64,000 bases of DNA, taken from assembly GCF_026151205.1 (NCBI RefSeq), contig NC_087074.1, positions 8,783,726-8,847,725 on the forward strand. The letters are read 5' to 3'. Each line of letters starts with the position of its first letter. The stretch's first letter is position 1. The notes under the pieces are model-generated. The model did no database searches, was not told where the DNA came from, and was given only the letters and a program-made list of their open reading frames with translations. A program made the position numbers and the translations under genes. Below, piece after piece: positions 10,440 through 23,118 of this stretch. Source of the stretch: Bolinopsis microptera (Eukaryota; Ctenophora; Tentaculata; Lobata; Bolinopsidae).

Positions 10440-10960
10440 TCTAGATTCAAATCGTGTGCTTTTAATGTCCACCGGTATTCACAGTTATCACACTCGAAAG
10501 GCTAAACTTTGCTATGTGTTTGTTTATGATTTGACAGTAAAGCTTTTGAGCTAGCCTCATAATCAGATTCATCGCAATTATAGAGTTTTTCCTTGGAGTA
10601 AATCAGCATGTGATTTTTCAGACTTATCTTTACCTTGGCTAGATATTTCCAAATTTACGCTTGACGGGTTGCACTCTGGTGTGTGTTAGTTTACACTAAC
10701 TTTAGTACTTGCTCAGTGATTGCATTTATTGCACTGGTATGGTTCAAAAAAATAAGTTCGCACGCCAATGTGAGCATGTGGAATTCCATGTTTGTGGTAG
10801 CATAATCAATAATCATACAGATCACATTCGTGTGATGTTTTTTTGGTCTCATCCACAACTTTTCGTCACAAGAATGTGGTCCTTCCCCGTGTGAGTCATT
10901 CCGGCGAATTTTAGTAAAGATGTTCTCGTTGCTAAGTAAATCACACTTGTGTGCTGGTTT
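10440..10960 (-). pseudogene. Decayed C2H2 zinc-finger gene
   Basis: Minus-strand translations give zinc-finger remnants in order: HKCDLLSNENIF (about 10955-10920), GEGPHSCDEKLW, EPYQCNKCNH (10745-10716) followed by a stop, KEKLYNCDESDYE with SNHKQTHSK (about 10600-10510), a stop, then PFECDNCEYRWTLKAH (10503-10453). The finger spacing, the H-x3-H and the linker-like residues before each Tyr/Phe-x-Cys are those of a DNA-binding C2H2 protein. Stops, frameshifts and missing Cys/His residues show it is dead. A typical multi-finger transcription factor is the likely ancestor. Confidence 0.8.
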
Positions 10961-10999
10961 TCCTATTTAATAACTGAATATATGAGATAATTCAATCAT

Positions 11000-13820
11000 T
11001 TCAATTTGAAAAAATTTTTTGAAAGTATATATTAATAATATGATGCCAGGGTGAATTAGGCACATTTCAATGATTTCTGTGACTGACTTCATTAAAAATG
11101 AAACTAGTCATAGTTGAAGAGTTATAAATAGGTTAAAATACGACAGGGTAATTGGTATAAATTGCGATCAAATTTCAAATCTTATAATTATTGGAAGCAC
11201 CAATGAGCAAATTCCAGAAAACAAATTTTAATAAAGTTAAATGGTCAAGTATCTAATTAATTAAAATAATGCCTGTTCTCTGTATAGTAGCAGGGAGGTA
11301 TTCAAGAAACCACATTAATAGTGCTAGTTTCCCACAATACACTAGTTTCAAATTGACGTGATCGGGTTGTTGGGGTTTTTAAGTACCCTCTCCGAATGTA
11401 AATAAGTCCTACTTTCATGCTGGTTATGCAGGGTATTTGATTCTATCTTTTTAGAAAAAGATAAGATAACAACACTGTGTTTTACACTACCTGTTACTTA
11501 GAACTTAAGTACATATTTTCTTGACGGTTTCACTATATTCCCCAAGCGTACGTGTTGCTTGGGTAATGTTTTCAATCGGATCAGAAAGTTGCCTGTAACG
11601 TTATTTCCTCGGAGTAAATTATTTGTAACTGAACTCCAACTTCACCTCCAGATTATATCATACCTATAAACATCACATTAACTTTACAGTGCTCACTTCA
11701 CACTTTATTCTACAGCTTTGTGAAATTAGTATTTTGTGCGTGACTTCAAGTGCAACTAAAGATAAGGCTATGACGGCTTTCTTTGAATATGTTGTAATCC
11801 TATCTCTCCTACGTTAAATTCTACGGGTGATTAGCTTCATTAGTTTGTGTTCTTTATGTTATTATTATTATTCATGTTAATTTTTATGTGATAATATGTG
11901 TTTATTTGTCACGAACCAGCCAATAAACCTGTTTCCTTATAGATCACCATAGGTGCTGTGTGCAACATTCGTATATATTATATGCTCGTCATAAAACGTG
12001 GTATAATTATTATATGTAATTCGTTATAATTCGGTTTTCACTAGTCGATTTGTGAAACTTGCATCAGTGTCATATTTTCAAATATTTTTTATTATAGGTA
12101 TCCCCATTTTTCAGTCTAATATATTAACATTCATCATTCATATTTTGAATCATCATTTTATCATTTTCACGGCTGATGCGTCTGAACGGCAAATGATATT
12201 TCCGTGCTGTTAGAGACAGTTAAATATAATTCTCTGGAGAAGAGTATTTGTTTTCACACGTGACGGTCACTATTTGTTTTGATTGGTCAATGCTGGATCT
12301 TGATTGGTCAATCACTTGTCAAAACAATGGTTCACATCCCAACCACTATAATTCAGATATATAATTAACGTAATTTTTTTCCCTACTCTTGCCGAAGGCA
12401 AAAAGATCGTAGGGAATAAGTAATCGGGTTTGGATATATGAGGTGGCCCGACGGTCCTACGGTGTCGACAAAAGTCTGCTCCTTCGCAATATAGACCACT
12501 CCCCTATAATTATGTGTATAAAAGGAGTCTATTTTGCGCGCGCGACGCTGGTTATGAGTTAATTAATTACAGGCATAGCAACCAGTTTTTGGTGCTTGAC
12601 GACTGTTACAAACGGATCAATCATCAATATAGGTGTTATTTTTGTGAAACAAGCTTAATAAATTACCGAGTGATAAAATTCAGCAAGTCAAAACAAATAA
12701 AATTATGATGTCAGCTGATAAACTCGTGGCTGTGTGCTGATTATTTAACAGTTAATCGACACTGAATGGTAGAAAGCATTGGAATACATAGTTGAGAACA
12801 AATGTTACTTCACAGTTACATTCAAGAAGCAACTATAATATCAAGATTGTGGTATGCTTTTAAAGAATCCTATATCAAATAAAAGGCTCGAAAGTCGATG
12901 GTGCTGTGATGTGTCGAGTAAGAATCAAAATGTATTAGTTTACGTTAGATACAAATAATAACTAAGACGAGACAGCATATTTTATTACAGTCAATAAGTT
13001 GGCATACGATGCAATAATATGACGTGACATGATACGCATATCGTTATTGTTAACACGAAACAAAACCGCGCAAAGTATGAAATGATCTACAACCAAACCA
13101 CATACAGATCGACGGCGACACCTCAGATGCGCGCAGGATTTTTCAAGTTCTGCACGCCTAATATAATATAAACGTTTATTACATTGTACATGCGCCAAAC
13201 ACCACTCTGGGATACAATAAAGTAGAACAATTAAATTATATGCAGTAGGGAAATTTGATCGTGCGTGGTGTTACCGCGGCGAAATTCTTGTTAGTAGGGC
13301 TTCAGAACAACTGATAATAATGAATTTTGAGGAATTCGATGAAATATAGAAAATGAAGTTAACTACTATAATAAAGTGATAATCGAAGTTCAAGAAAAAC
13401 ATTTAATTATAGTTTAACAGCACATAGTTCGCTATAAGCACTATTTGATTATGAGTTGTCCGATATATTCGATCATGTCATCATATTACATGCTATCACA
13501 CCGTTATAACTAACTTCACAAATCTTTTTAGTTAATTTTTATTTTAAAACAGTAAAGTTAGTTTTAGGGCTACATTCCACTAATTTCTTTGTGTATACAA
13601 GACGGTACCCTTATCTCTCTATATAATATAGGATTCTTGTAGAAGTGTTATCACGAAAAGCACATCTTGTAATGACGTCATGTAATTTCATTTACTTTTC
13701 ATAAAACACAAGGTCACGCCGGTGTCACTGTATGAGTCACGTGTCATTAATATCATACCAATTCTGCGGAACTAATAGTACCAGTATTAATTATCTGGAA
13801 TTCTGTTCGTTTTTACTTTT
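11000..13820. other. Gene-poor AT-rich stretch
   Basis: I see no convincing exon here. It holds two tandem GATTGGTCAAT boxes (inverted CCAAT, about 12280-12312), a small foldback with CCCTAC/GTAGGG arms (about 12383-12416) and simple AT-rich sequence. A segment at about 13663-13698 resembles 15157-15193 (CTTGTAATGACGTCATGTAA against CTTGTAATAACGTCCTGTAA), a short dispersed repeat. Confidence 0.5.
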
Positions 13821-13829
13821 ATCCGTGAC

Positions 13830-13916
13830 TTACTGGGCCGCGCTCAGCCTGTCATTCCGCCGAATAGCTATTCGGCGGAATGTTTCTGAACATGATAGCC
13901 TGAGGTCCCCAGGTAA
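13830..13916 (+). mobile_element. MITE-like element, copy 3, with 8-bp target duplication
   Basis: 87-bp copy with perfect TCCGTGAC duplications at 13822-13829 and 13917-13924. The ends are TTACTGGGCCGCGCTCAG and CTGAGGTCCCCAGGTAA. The centre is a self-complementary ATTCCGCCGAATAGCTATTC-type hairpin that the other two copies lack. Confidence 0.88.
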
Positions 13917-14672
13917 TCCGTGACGGAATAGGGATCAATTTTACCTTAGTAAATTCCTACCTGTGTTAAAGAATCAGAATGTTTGGCATTGCGTTCGTCC
14001 ATGAACACCGTCCGTTGAATTTTAAAAGGCGAATGTTGTTCCTACTATTTTTACGTTTGTACGTGTTTAGTTTAAACAAGCCGAAATGATGGAATAAAAT
14101 TCCTTGATAATTAGACTTCATAAAATAATAAATCGATACCGGTAATTTGAATTGCGAGGGAGCTTTACCGGCTCTAAACCTCATGTCTTTAGTCAGGTAC
14201 AATGCAGATATTAGACTGTTTAATGCTGAAATATTTTCTAATTTACTCTTCACTTTTAGTGTTTTTAATCCTGTGTACTGTTTCAGAAGTTTTATTGATA
14301 CAATTGTAAACTGTAAGTTTTATTGCAACCATAGCCATGAAACGTGGTCAGCAAAGTCATTCAAACAATGTATACATTCAATTAAATTTTTAGTGTTGTA
14401 ATTGGTAGAGCACAAAATATTGCTACCAATATTTGGCCATGAAACAGTCTCGTAGTCTACACGTTTTAACTAAACTCTTTTCAGAACTGTGACTTAAAAT
14501 GCTTCAATATTTGATGTAATACTTACCTCTACAAAAACATTCACTATCGATTTAAGTACATCATATAGTAATTCTGTTTTTAAAAGTTTTTGTGAAAGAT
14601 AATGATATATCGATCATTGAAATACTCTGTTATTTAATAGGATAAGACAAACACCCTGAAAGAAGAATAAGC

Positions 14673-17246
14673 ATGTTGTCAAAGAAGCCTCAAGGTACTG
14701 GGGGAAATTTTCATATTATTATTTGAATTTGAAATTAAATCGTTCTTTCCATTTACCCTTCGATTGCTTTAAATTGATCGAGATTTGTAAAGCTAGCGCT
14801 TCTTTTTCTTGAACAAGTAATTCTGGAATATAATGCAGTAGCCACGTCATTTGTTTTTTAGAAATAGATTTGGTTAGAACTTAAGAACTTTGTCGATTTG
14901 TCTACTTTCTGGATTGTTAAATTTTAGTATCTACAGTTAATAAGTAATCAGTGAATATGCTGGTATTATAAAATCATAAATTAAAATACTGTTTCAGGAG
15001 TCCTCTGTGACATAAGTGGAGTTCTAAAGAATTCTGTCAATCGAGTGGATGTTGCTATAGAAAAGTCTGTTGAGGCATTTCAAAGGTTACAATAATATCT
15101 AATTCAAGAATTTATCCAAATTCTATTAGGATATCTCATATCAGTGTTTCACAGTAGTCACGTCTTGTAATAACGTCCTGTAATTTCATTTACGCTATTT
15201 TTATATGTTACTAACTTGGGTTACTTGGGTTGGGTTCCGAGCTAGAGTGCTACCAGGCCAAGAATGTCTTGCATCTCCACCGCCAAGTAGTACCACCGCT
15301 CCACGTACACAGGACAAACATTAAACATCGTAATAACTTATTTATATCTTATTCACTAGGTTGCAGGAGAGTGGAATACCCTATGTCTTGTGCACTAATG
15401 AAAGTTGCTACACAACAGAGGCTATGGCCAAAAAGCTCAACAGAATTGGATTTAATGTATCTGCCGATAAAATAATATCTCCAGTTTCTGTCATAGTTCA
15501 GGTAAACTTTTTACATTTATTATTGTTAACGTAGCTCGATCAAAAGTTATCATAGTAATTTTAACCGTTATCGTAGTATCATATTACCGTTTTTCAGGTG
15601 ATAAAAGAAAATAACAACAGACCTTATGTGTTAGTAAATGAGAAAGTAGCAGACGAATTTGCACAGTTTGATCAAACTAACCCTGATATAGTGGTAAGAC
15701 TTCTACATTTTGAAATACTGAGGGAGGGGGTTTTCTAACTTTCTAATTGTTATGTGCATTTTTTTAATGAATTTGATAATGTGTCTTATCTGGGTTAAAT
15801 TCTCAATCTTCCACGGCTCAGTTTTGCGACCAGATTTGACACAAAACTCCGCGCAATGAGTTTTGAAAAGCAAAACTCCGCGAAAGCAGTTTTGTTTACA
15901 ATGTTATGTACTTTTCCACGGTTGGTATTTGCACGCAGATTTTCCCGCGCACGTGGGCGCATTATAATGAATGTCCCACGCGAGCACCCAGGTTAAAACT
16001 GCTTTCACGGAGTTTTGGGTCATATCAAAAATATTTCTCCGTGCGGAGAAATATTTTTGAATTTCATTTCCGGTCGCAAAAATGTGAGCAAATCTGGTTG
16101 CAAAACTGAGCCGTTGAACTGCAGGGTAATACAGTTATTTACAGGTAGTTGGTGATGCAGAGGATGATTTCACGTATGAGGCAATGAATAGAACATTCAG
16201 ATTACTCGTTGGTGGTGAGCAGTTAAATGGGTTCTACTTTCTCTTTAATTATTTAATTTGTCTGACCTTTTCTGACATTCTGTGATTGTAGATGTTAAAG
16301 TTTCAATACTTGATTATTTCATTCTAGTTATATTGATTGAAGAGTAAATTTTCAGGAGAACGCAAATTCTATTGCTTGGGAAAATCGTATGTAAATTTTT
16401 GATTTGCCTTGAAATTAGATTTAATTGGCTTTAATTTCTCTTAATTCTTATACCTTACTTCTTTTTATGCGGTCTCTGCAAGTGCCATCTAAAAAACATT
16501 AATTTAATAACAATATATTCCAGGAAGTATTACCTGGATTCGGGGGTACTGAAACTGGAAGTAGGGTGCTTTATAGCTGGACTGGAGGTAAGACATCTTG
16601 TATCATTAACACGGTCTCAGTATTAATAAGTATTGAGTATCGTTTTACACTAGTGTAGCCCTGGTTGAGTACATTAAAAATGCAATGTTTCCTGGTTCCT
16701 GCACTTTATTCCACCCAACCCCAGATGTGTATAATCTGATTAGCAATGTAGTACTTTAGTAATGTGTGTATTTAAAGCAAGTTAATAACCCTCTTCCTCA
16801 GTATTCAAGTCAAGTTCAGGCTGAGATATGCGGCAAACCCAGCTCAGCATTCTTTAACCTAGCTGCTAAGATGCTGGGACTGTCACCCAGTGATGTGGTG
16901 ATGATAGGTGATGATATTGATAGTGATGTTGGAGGGGCTATGAATGCGGGGTGTCAGGGTATTCTTGTAAAAACTGGAAAATACAGGTGTGTGTGTCAAC
17001 AATCACCATTACATTTTGTATTCTTGTAGAACGTTGGTTGCAGAATGTAGATAGTATCAGAATTTGACAGGCCACAGAGTGAGACAAATTAATATCACCC
17101 CAAATTTAGGGACGTTTATTTCGTACTTTATTCTTACCCCAGATTTCACTTTCAGGGAAAAAGATGCGCATCACCCAACAGTAAAACCTACGTTGATAGC
17201 GGACAATGTTTATCATGCTATAGATGTAATACTAAGCACAAAATAA
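14673..17246 (+). CDS. LHPP: LHPP-like HAD phosphatase, copy A (nine exons)
   Basis: Cytosolic HAD-superfamily hydrolase related to phospholysine/phosphohistidine inorganic pyrophosphate phosphatase. Exons: 14673-14694, 14998-15085, 15360-15501, 15598-15693, 16145-16214, 16356-16386, 16524-16587, 16802-16986, 17156-17246; all junctions are GT-AG and phase-consistent, giving 262 residues (human LHPP is about 270). Motif I is LCDISGVLK (nucleophile Asp, with Ser in place of the second Asp, as in LHPP), motif II VLCTNES, the motif III lysine is in CGKPSSAFF, and motif IV is MIGDDIDSDVGGA. The C-terminus HHPTVKPTLIADN fits the family. The ATG is chosen because exon 1 has the same 22-nt length in copy B. 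It appears functional. The substrate of this copy is inferred from the family. Confidence 0.93.
15813..16114. mobile_element. Foldback MITE in intron 4 of LHPP copy A
   Basis: Terminal inverted repeats of about 25 bp (ACGGCTCAGTTTTGC with CCAGATTT on the left, mirrored by AAATCTGG and GCAAAACTGAGCCGT on the right) bound a 302-bp element. Inside is a perfect 17-bp-arm palindrome at 16025-16060 (TCAAAAATATTTCTCCG, TG, reverse complement) and repeated AAAACTCCGCG blocks. No clear target duplication was found, so the superfamily is open. Confidence 0.75.
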
Positions 17247-17820
17247 AAGCTTAATTTATTAGTCCTGGCCACGTGACTACTGATCAAATATCTTTATCAC
17301 CAGATCGCTGGACCAAAAATAAAATCTGACAGAGAGGAGTTTGTTGACCTATTTTCCATATTTTCCAGTTTCATTGGGTATATTGTTTTTATAACGGGAG
17401 GGTTTTTATTGTTACTTGAAAGTACCATTAACAGACTTGCACAGTATCGAGGAATTGACACAAAATTGTTTCGGTCCGTGATAGCTATTCCGACGGAATA
17501 ATTGTCATTCGTCAAATGAAATTTTGCTCGCCTACTCAGTACTCACTTTTATTCCTGATTATAGTATTTAGATAATATTATTACATGTATACTAGGAATG
17601 TTGTAAATTCAATCAAATCGTTTGTAGATAATTTTGATCGTGTGTAATTTCACTAGAGGATTAATAAGTTGATTTCAATAATTCAATAAATTTCTAAATA
17701 TAAAGAATTAATGTTCGTGATTTTGACTAATTTCTAATTCGAAACATATTGTGTTATATCTATCAGATTTTTTGATTTCGTGTTTGATTTGTTTACGAAA
17801 ATAGGTGGCCCAAAAGCGCT

Positions 17821-18557
17821 TTAAGGGGGCAGGGGGGGGTCTTTATGAAATTTCTCTCGAAATTGATTTTATAGTTGTTTCTGATAGAGGGGAGTGATAT
17901 CTACCAGATATTTTTGGTCCCATGGTAAAATTTTGTTCCTAGCCGAAATTATTGCCGGTCAAAGGTCAGCGCTCATGTGTAATTGTATTGCGCGAGCGAT
18001 TTTCAATCGCGCGCCCTGAAAATCGAGTCTAAAAATCTATCTTCTCCTACATTTTTTAAACAATCACCTTGAAACTTTCAGGATATGTTCTAAGGACCAT
18101 TTAGAAACTTTTGCTTGTTTTAGAATTTCGAGATAGGCCTTTAAAAATTTTTTATTCGATTTTGAAAATCTTGGACCTGAAAAAATCGTCAAAAAACGAG
18201 GTTCAAGATTTTCAAAATCGAATAAAAACTTTTTAAAGGCCTATCTTGAAATTCTAAAACGAGCAAAAGTTTCTAAATGGTCCTTAGAACATATCCTAAA
18301 AGTTTCAAGTTGATTGCTCAAAAAATGTAGGAGGAGATAGATTTTTAGACTCGATTTTCAGGGCGCGCGATTGAAAATCGCTCGCGCAATACAATTACAC
18401 ATGAGCGCTGACCTTTGACCGGCAATAATTTCGGCTAGGAACAAAATTTTTCCATGGGACCAAAAGTAGCAGATAGATATCACTCCCCTCTATTAGAAAC
18501 AACTATAAAATCAATTTCGAGAGAAATTTCATAAAGACCCCCCCCCTGCCCCCTTAA
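17821..18557. mobile_element. 737-bp near-perfect palindrome bounded by TTAA (foldback element)
   Basis: From TTAAGGGGGCAGGGGGGGGT at the left to its reverse complement ending CCCCCTTAA at the right, two arms of about 365 bp mirror each other around 18189 with only scattered mismatches. TTAA at both outer ends is the target signature of piggyBac- and Kolobok-type transposons. There is no transposase, so this is a non-autonomous foldback MITE. If transcribed it would form a very long hairpin. It lies between the two LHPP copies. Confidence 0.88.
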
Positions 18558-18559
18558 TC

Positions 18560-20080
18560 TTGATTCTACACAAACATACTATACTGTAATTTAGTTGAAA
18601 AATATAACTAACCTATTTGTTTATCAGCACAATGGTTCATGAGAACAGTATGCTGCTTTTACGGATTGAATTCAAAACCGGTTATTGATCACATCACTGT
18701 TTGTGGGCAGTGCAGCTTGGGTATATATTTATTTTTAGTAGGATTATTGGAAGGAATTACGTGATAATGAAATACATTTTTACTACTAATATAAGTTATA
18801 TATCCACGAAGGATGACTTCCAACTTGGCCATCGAGGCTCATGATAGAAATTTTAGCAATTTAACGCTGGGAATATAGTGTTCAAAGACTGATGTAAAAG
18901 TCCTCCGTCATAATGACGTCATCGCTCCTACATTGAACCTCTCCGTACAATGTTAGGACTCACGTGTACTCACGTGCCAATATGATGAATATGTAATGTT
19001 TAGATTCTAAGAAGGTAATCAAACACCGTATAGTAGTATAATAGAAGTAGATTGACATTACCGTGGAAGTAAATTGTTAGGATCATAACACAATATAATA
19101 TGCTTTCATTTTACACATTTTGTACTTTTGTAGGATCTTAGGAAATAAGACAGTGTTGAGTGTCACGAATATGCACCCCTAACGGCTTTCTAAACGTCCA
19201 CCATTAGCCAGATCTTACTAACAAATATGGTTGGTCCACTGCCAATAATTCAATGTCCAATGGTTAAATTCAGTAATACAAAGGCAGTATGTATCGATAT
19301 TTAGCAATATGGTCGATCTTGCAGCATTTCTTCAGAATTTAAGTTTATAATGGGCATCTATAAAAGGGTTTTGGATAGAAATGACGCTAATGATTCTGAT
19401 CAGCGGCCCTCAGCCCTGAAAAATTGTAGCGTAATGTTGCCGCTTTGATGTAAGATTACGTCAGAGTATTTATAAAAAGAGCATCTACTCGTAAAATAAG
19501 ATCATTTCAGTAGTTTGGATTTAGGAGTTCAAATCTGAACTGTTTGAATAATTTCTCAAGTGAGCTGAAACTTGTGAGCCGGTTTGTAGCCCTTAATTAG
19601 TTAATCGGTATTTACTGTCCGCTAATAGGCAACAAACGGCTCTAGCCCCTACACCGACTAGAAAGCGGTTCAAAAGAAATTCAAAACCGTTTTCTGACTA
19701 GCTCTGGAGCGGTGATGGGTGTAAATTCTCACGGTTTCTAGCTGCTTTGCGCAGTGTAAGTACCGAAATTTACTCTTTTGGGCAGCCTTGTGAAGTGAGA
19801 ATGCGTATATAATCTATTTTAATGTACATGTACTTAATTTAATTTTATACCCAATTAATATTGTGTTTAATCAATTAGTTGTAAATAAATTGCTATGAAA
19901 TTGACAGCTAATAGCTACAGCGAAAGATGTCGTTTTATTTGTTATTTATTCGAAATAAAGGGATTCATTTTAATCAAACGAAACGAACAAACTGATATAT
20001 AAAATTGATCTGTAATAAGTTAGCCTGGTACACAATACATATCCTCCTCTAGAACACTCCCAGCACTTTCAGTTACGTTC
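18560..20080. other. Intergenic stretch, no gene seen
   Basis: AT-rich sequence with short self-complementary patches around 19570-19745 (GAGCCGGTTTG, AACCGTTTTCTGACTAG) that faintly resemble the CCGGCTACTAG array at 47 kb. No exon is supported. Confidence 0.4.
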
Positions 20081-20083
20081 ACC

Positions 20084-20145
20084 ATGTCGGATGAGAGAGA
20101 GCTCCGAGGAAGTGCGAGAATAGCCACCACCTGGTCTGTACTAAG
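20084..20145 (+). CDS. Candidate first coding exon, unrecognised
   Basis: ATG in a good context (ACCATGT) opens MSDERELRGSARIATTWSVL and is followed by a GTTTGT donor-like sequence. The protein is not recognised, and no downstream exon in a matching phase was identified before LHPP copy B. It may be an upstream exon of another gene or chance. Confidence 0.2.
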
Positions 20146-23118
20146 GTTTGTGCTCACTTTTATACTTACTTTAATACTGTTAATAGTAAGTTGTTATTTA
20201 GACTTAGAAATTTAAAGGTAGAATAGTCGACCTACGTTGTGATTTTAAAATACCGTTGCCTAGAGATGTACTGTATAACCATGACTTGTATAAGCTAGCT
20301 CTTGCTCTCTATGGACCACGTGCTGGTACCAAATTGTTCATTACACTGTAGTATACCCTAATACACTGCAGCATGCAATCGTTACACGTGCAGTGTATGA
20401 CTGCCGAATAATGCATGCTTGACGTCAATTTCCGGTATCCTTTGATATTGATTGTAAGACTATATGTTTGTATGTTTGTGTTTCAGACCTATTATATCCC
20501 AATCTCATTTGTAATAATTGTAATAATACAACTAAGTTTTATAGTTGGTACTTAAACGATTATAAAGTTACACAGTAATGAAGATTAAAATAGTTGGACT
20601 TCTAAATCGTAATGTTTGCCAAGTACACCTTAAGAATTCATTGGTTTCAGTTTTGCTCCTAAAATAAGTAGCTCAACATGATATCTAGTTTTTCGAGCAA
20701 TGTCAATTACGATAAAAATGAGGCTGTGAAATATGGATATCGTGTCATTTTGTATCACTCGCACATTGCGCCATGCATTTTTGGTCCGGCAGGTATTATA
20801 TGGAGCGCGCAACGCCAAACGTAGTTTATCTGATAAAACTTCATTGTAACCCCTCAGTAAATTGCGCGCGTCAATTCAGCTGTTGATCGAGTAGGTGATT
20901 GGTGATGTCGTTGCATGTCAAATAGTTTAATATCACAACGCTTCTCGGCACAACTAACTAAATAGTTATCTCAGTTGAACCTAATTGTCTAAAATAAATA
21001 TAATCAATTTAGTTAGTATTACACACTGGTAAACTCTACGTAACGCGCGAAAATAATAATTCTATTGCGTTTTCATTGTCACATTTCACGTCGACGGGAT
21101 TAAACGCGCGCGCGCGTAACATCTTATCTTACTGCTATCTCAACGAATAAACACACAACGACTTTGACAATTGACCGACGACTTAACGATTGTGAGTTAT
21201 GACGGACTTAACTGTATGGGTCAACTACTAAAACTGCATTGTATACTATCTTAATCATTATACTGGACATGAGATGACGAAGTATCTTGAGCAGCACTTT
21301 ATACCTCCACTTAGAACTTGATTAGTCACGAACAATAGAATCATTATAAATCAATACAATAAAACATCTTGATCAATAAATGCCTAGCAGCACCAGACAG
21401 CAGCCGTGTACCTTTTTCGACTCCACGGAGTCCCTGATGGACTTTTGTTTACTTTTGTTAATAATTTGACCGCAACCTTTCTTTCTCGAAACACAAATCC
21501 TACTGTACTTCATTACAGTATTAAGATAATATAATATAAAGCAAATCATGTGAATATATGACTACGAAATAGATCTATAGACTTGTCCATAATATTTAAT
21601 ACCGTATTGATGGTTTTGAATTTTGTATATTGAATTTTAATGTGAAGCGTTTACTCTTCCCCCTCGGCAATTAATTAGAAAGTTAGATTAATGACAATAA
21701 TTGCCAAATGACGTAGTAGATATAGATGTTCAATGTTGTAGAGTGATTTCAAGAGTAGTGGTCCACAGGGGCCCGAAAAAGCCGTACAGGCACTTAGGTC
21801 CTTATCCTTGTCACTAGTCCCAATTGGATTCACTTTACACAAAACATGAACGTTTACAATTTAGACGTACACATTGGCACGATATTTATTAGAAAGCAAA
21901 CAGTATAAAATAATACGTGCGTGCGCGGCTTGAGCCGCGCCGCATAACAATTTATGCGTTTAGGGGCTGGAGTACGCGTGTTTACAGATTAATGAATTGT
22001 TGCATTGTAAATATTTAAAGTTGACGATATATTATGATTTAATAGTAAATTTTTCAAAGCTGGCTTTGGACTTAGGTAAAATTATAATTTATTTATTTAA
22101 AAGAAAAAACCACGGATAGTTTTTAATTTACATAGTCGTATAACTATAATCAAGTTAATCCTGTTTTCAAGAATGCGCGGCTTTGGCGGCCAGTTATTGA
22201 CTTGTACATAAAATTGAATTTTAAATAGAAATGTGAATGTATTAAAATTTAAAACTTTCAAAACGGAGGCTTATAAATATTATTATATTATGATTGTAAA
22301 ATAAAGGATAAAATTTTAAATTTGTTTCACTAGTTTCTTATGCAGCCAATAAAAGAAAATTAGCTTTATAACTAAAGTTACGTTTAATTAATAAAGTTTG
22401 ACCATTGGTTTATATACAAAACTAATGCTTATTAAAATGCTTGGGTAACAGTAAAATATAAATGGCTGTAATTTATTTATTTTATGAATCTTAGTACTCA
22501 GAGTATCGAAAGAATGCAATCTAGTGAGTTTGTTGCGCGCAGTAACAAGTATAAATTGTATGTTATATCTCAGTCTGGCGAATGAGTAAGTAAAATCGAG
22601 CGCCTATGAATATGCTGAAGCAACCGACAATTGTATTGTGATCTGTGAACGTTGCTGCGGAACAGCCACGAATGTTGAAATTAAAGCAACAATACGGCTG
22701 CTTACATTTTTAACTGTCATGCAGCCATGTGGTTCATCATCAGATCTGTATTTGCACTATAACTACGTAGTTTAAATGGTAAAAGGGAATCTTGAACACG
22801 ATTTCTTGCGAGTAATATTTCATAGGCATAGGATACATTAACTAGAATCTGGTTGATGATAACATGGTTTGATTTGTCTCATGCTAGTTAATGTAAATAA
22901 ATTGTTGTAGTTGCACTCTTCTACGAGTAAATTGCTCTGAAATACGGCCCTCTGTTTTTTATCGTTAAATTAGTTGTAAACAATCTCCTATTTCTATGAT
23001 TATTTGCAATATAGGTTTTTAAGTAATCGTACGTTTTTATTCGATGTTTTATGAAACTATAAACTCTCCCTCTGTACTGTAGAACTCTGGCTACCGTTTA
23101 CAGAAAGGCTTATTGATC
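20146..23118. other. Gene-poor stretch before LHPP copy B
   Basis: AT-rich sequence with scattered GC-rich patches (CGCGCGCGCG near 21106, CGTGCGTGCGCGGC near 21918). No exon or element boundary could be supported. Confidence 0.4.

Noticed and set aside
10247-10444. 65-codon plus-strand open frame
   Set aside because: It lies next to the zinc-finger relic in AT-rich DNA; hydrophobic composition but no known domain.
13966-14401. Overlapping open frames on both strands upstream of LHPP copy A
   Set aside because: No motif, no splice-compatible continuation, mutually overlapping.
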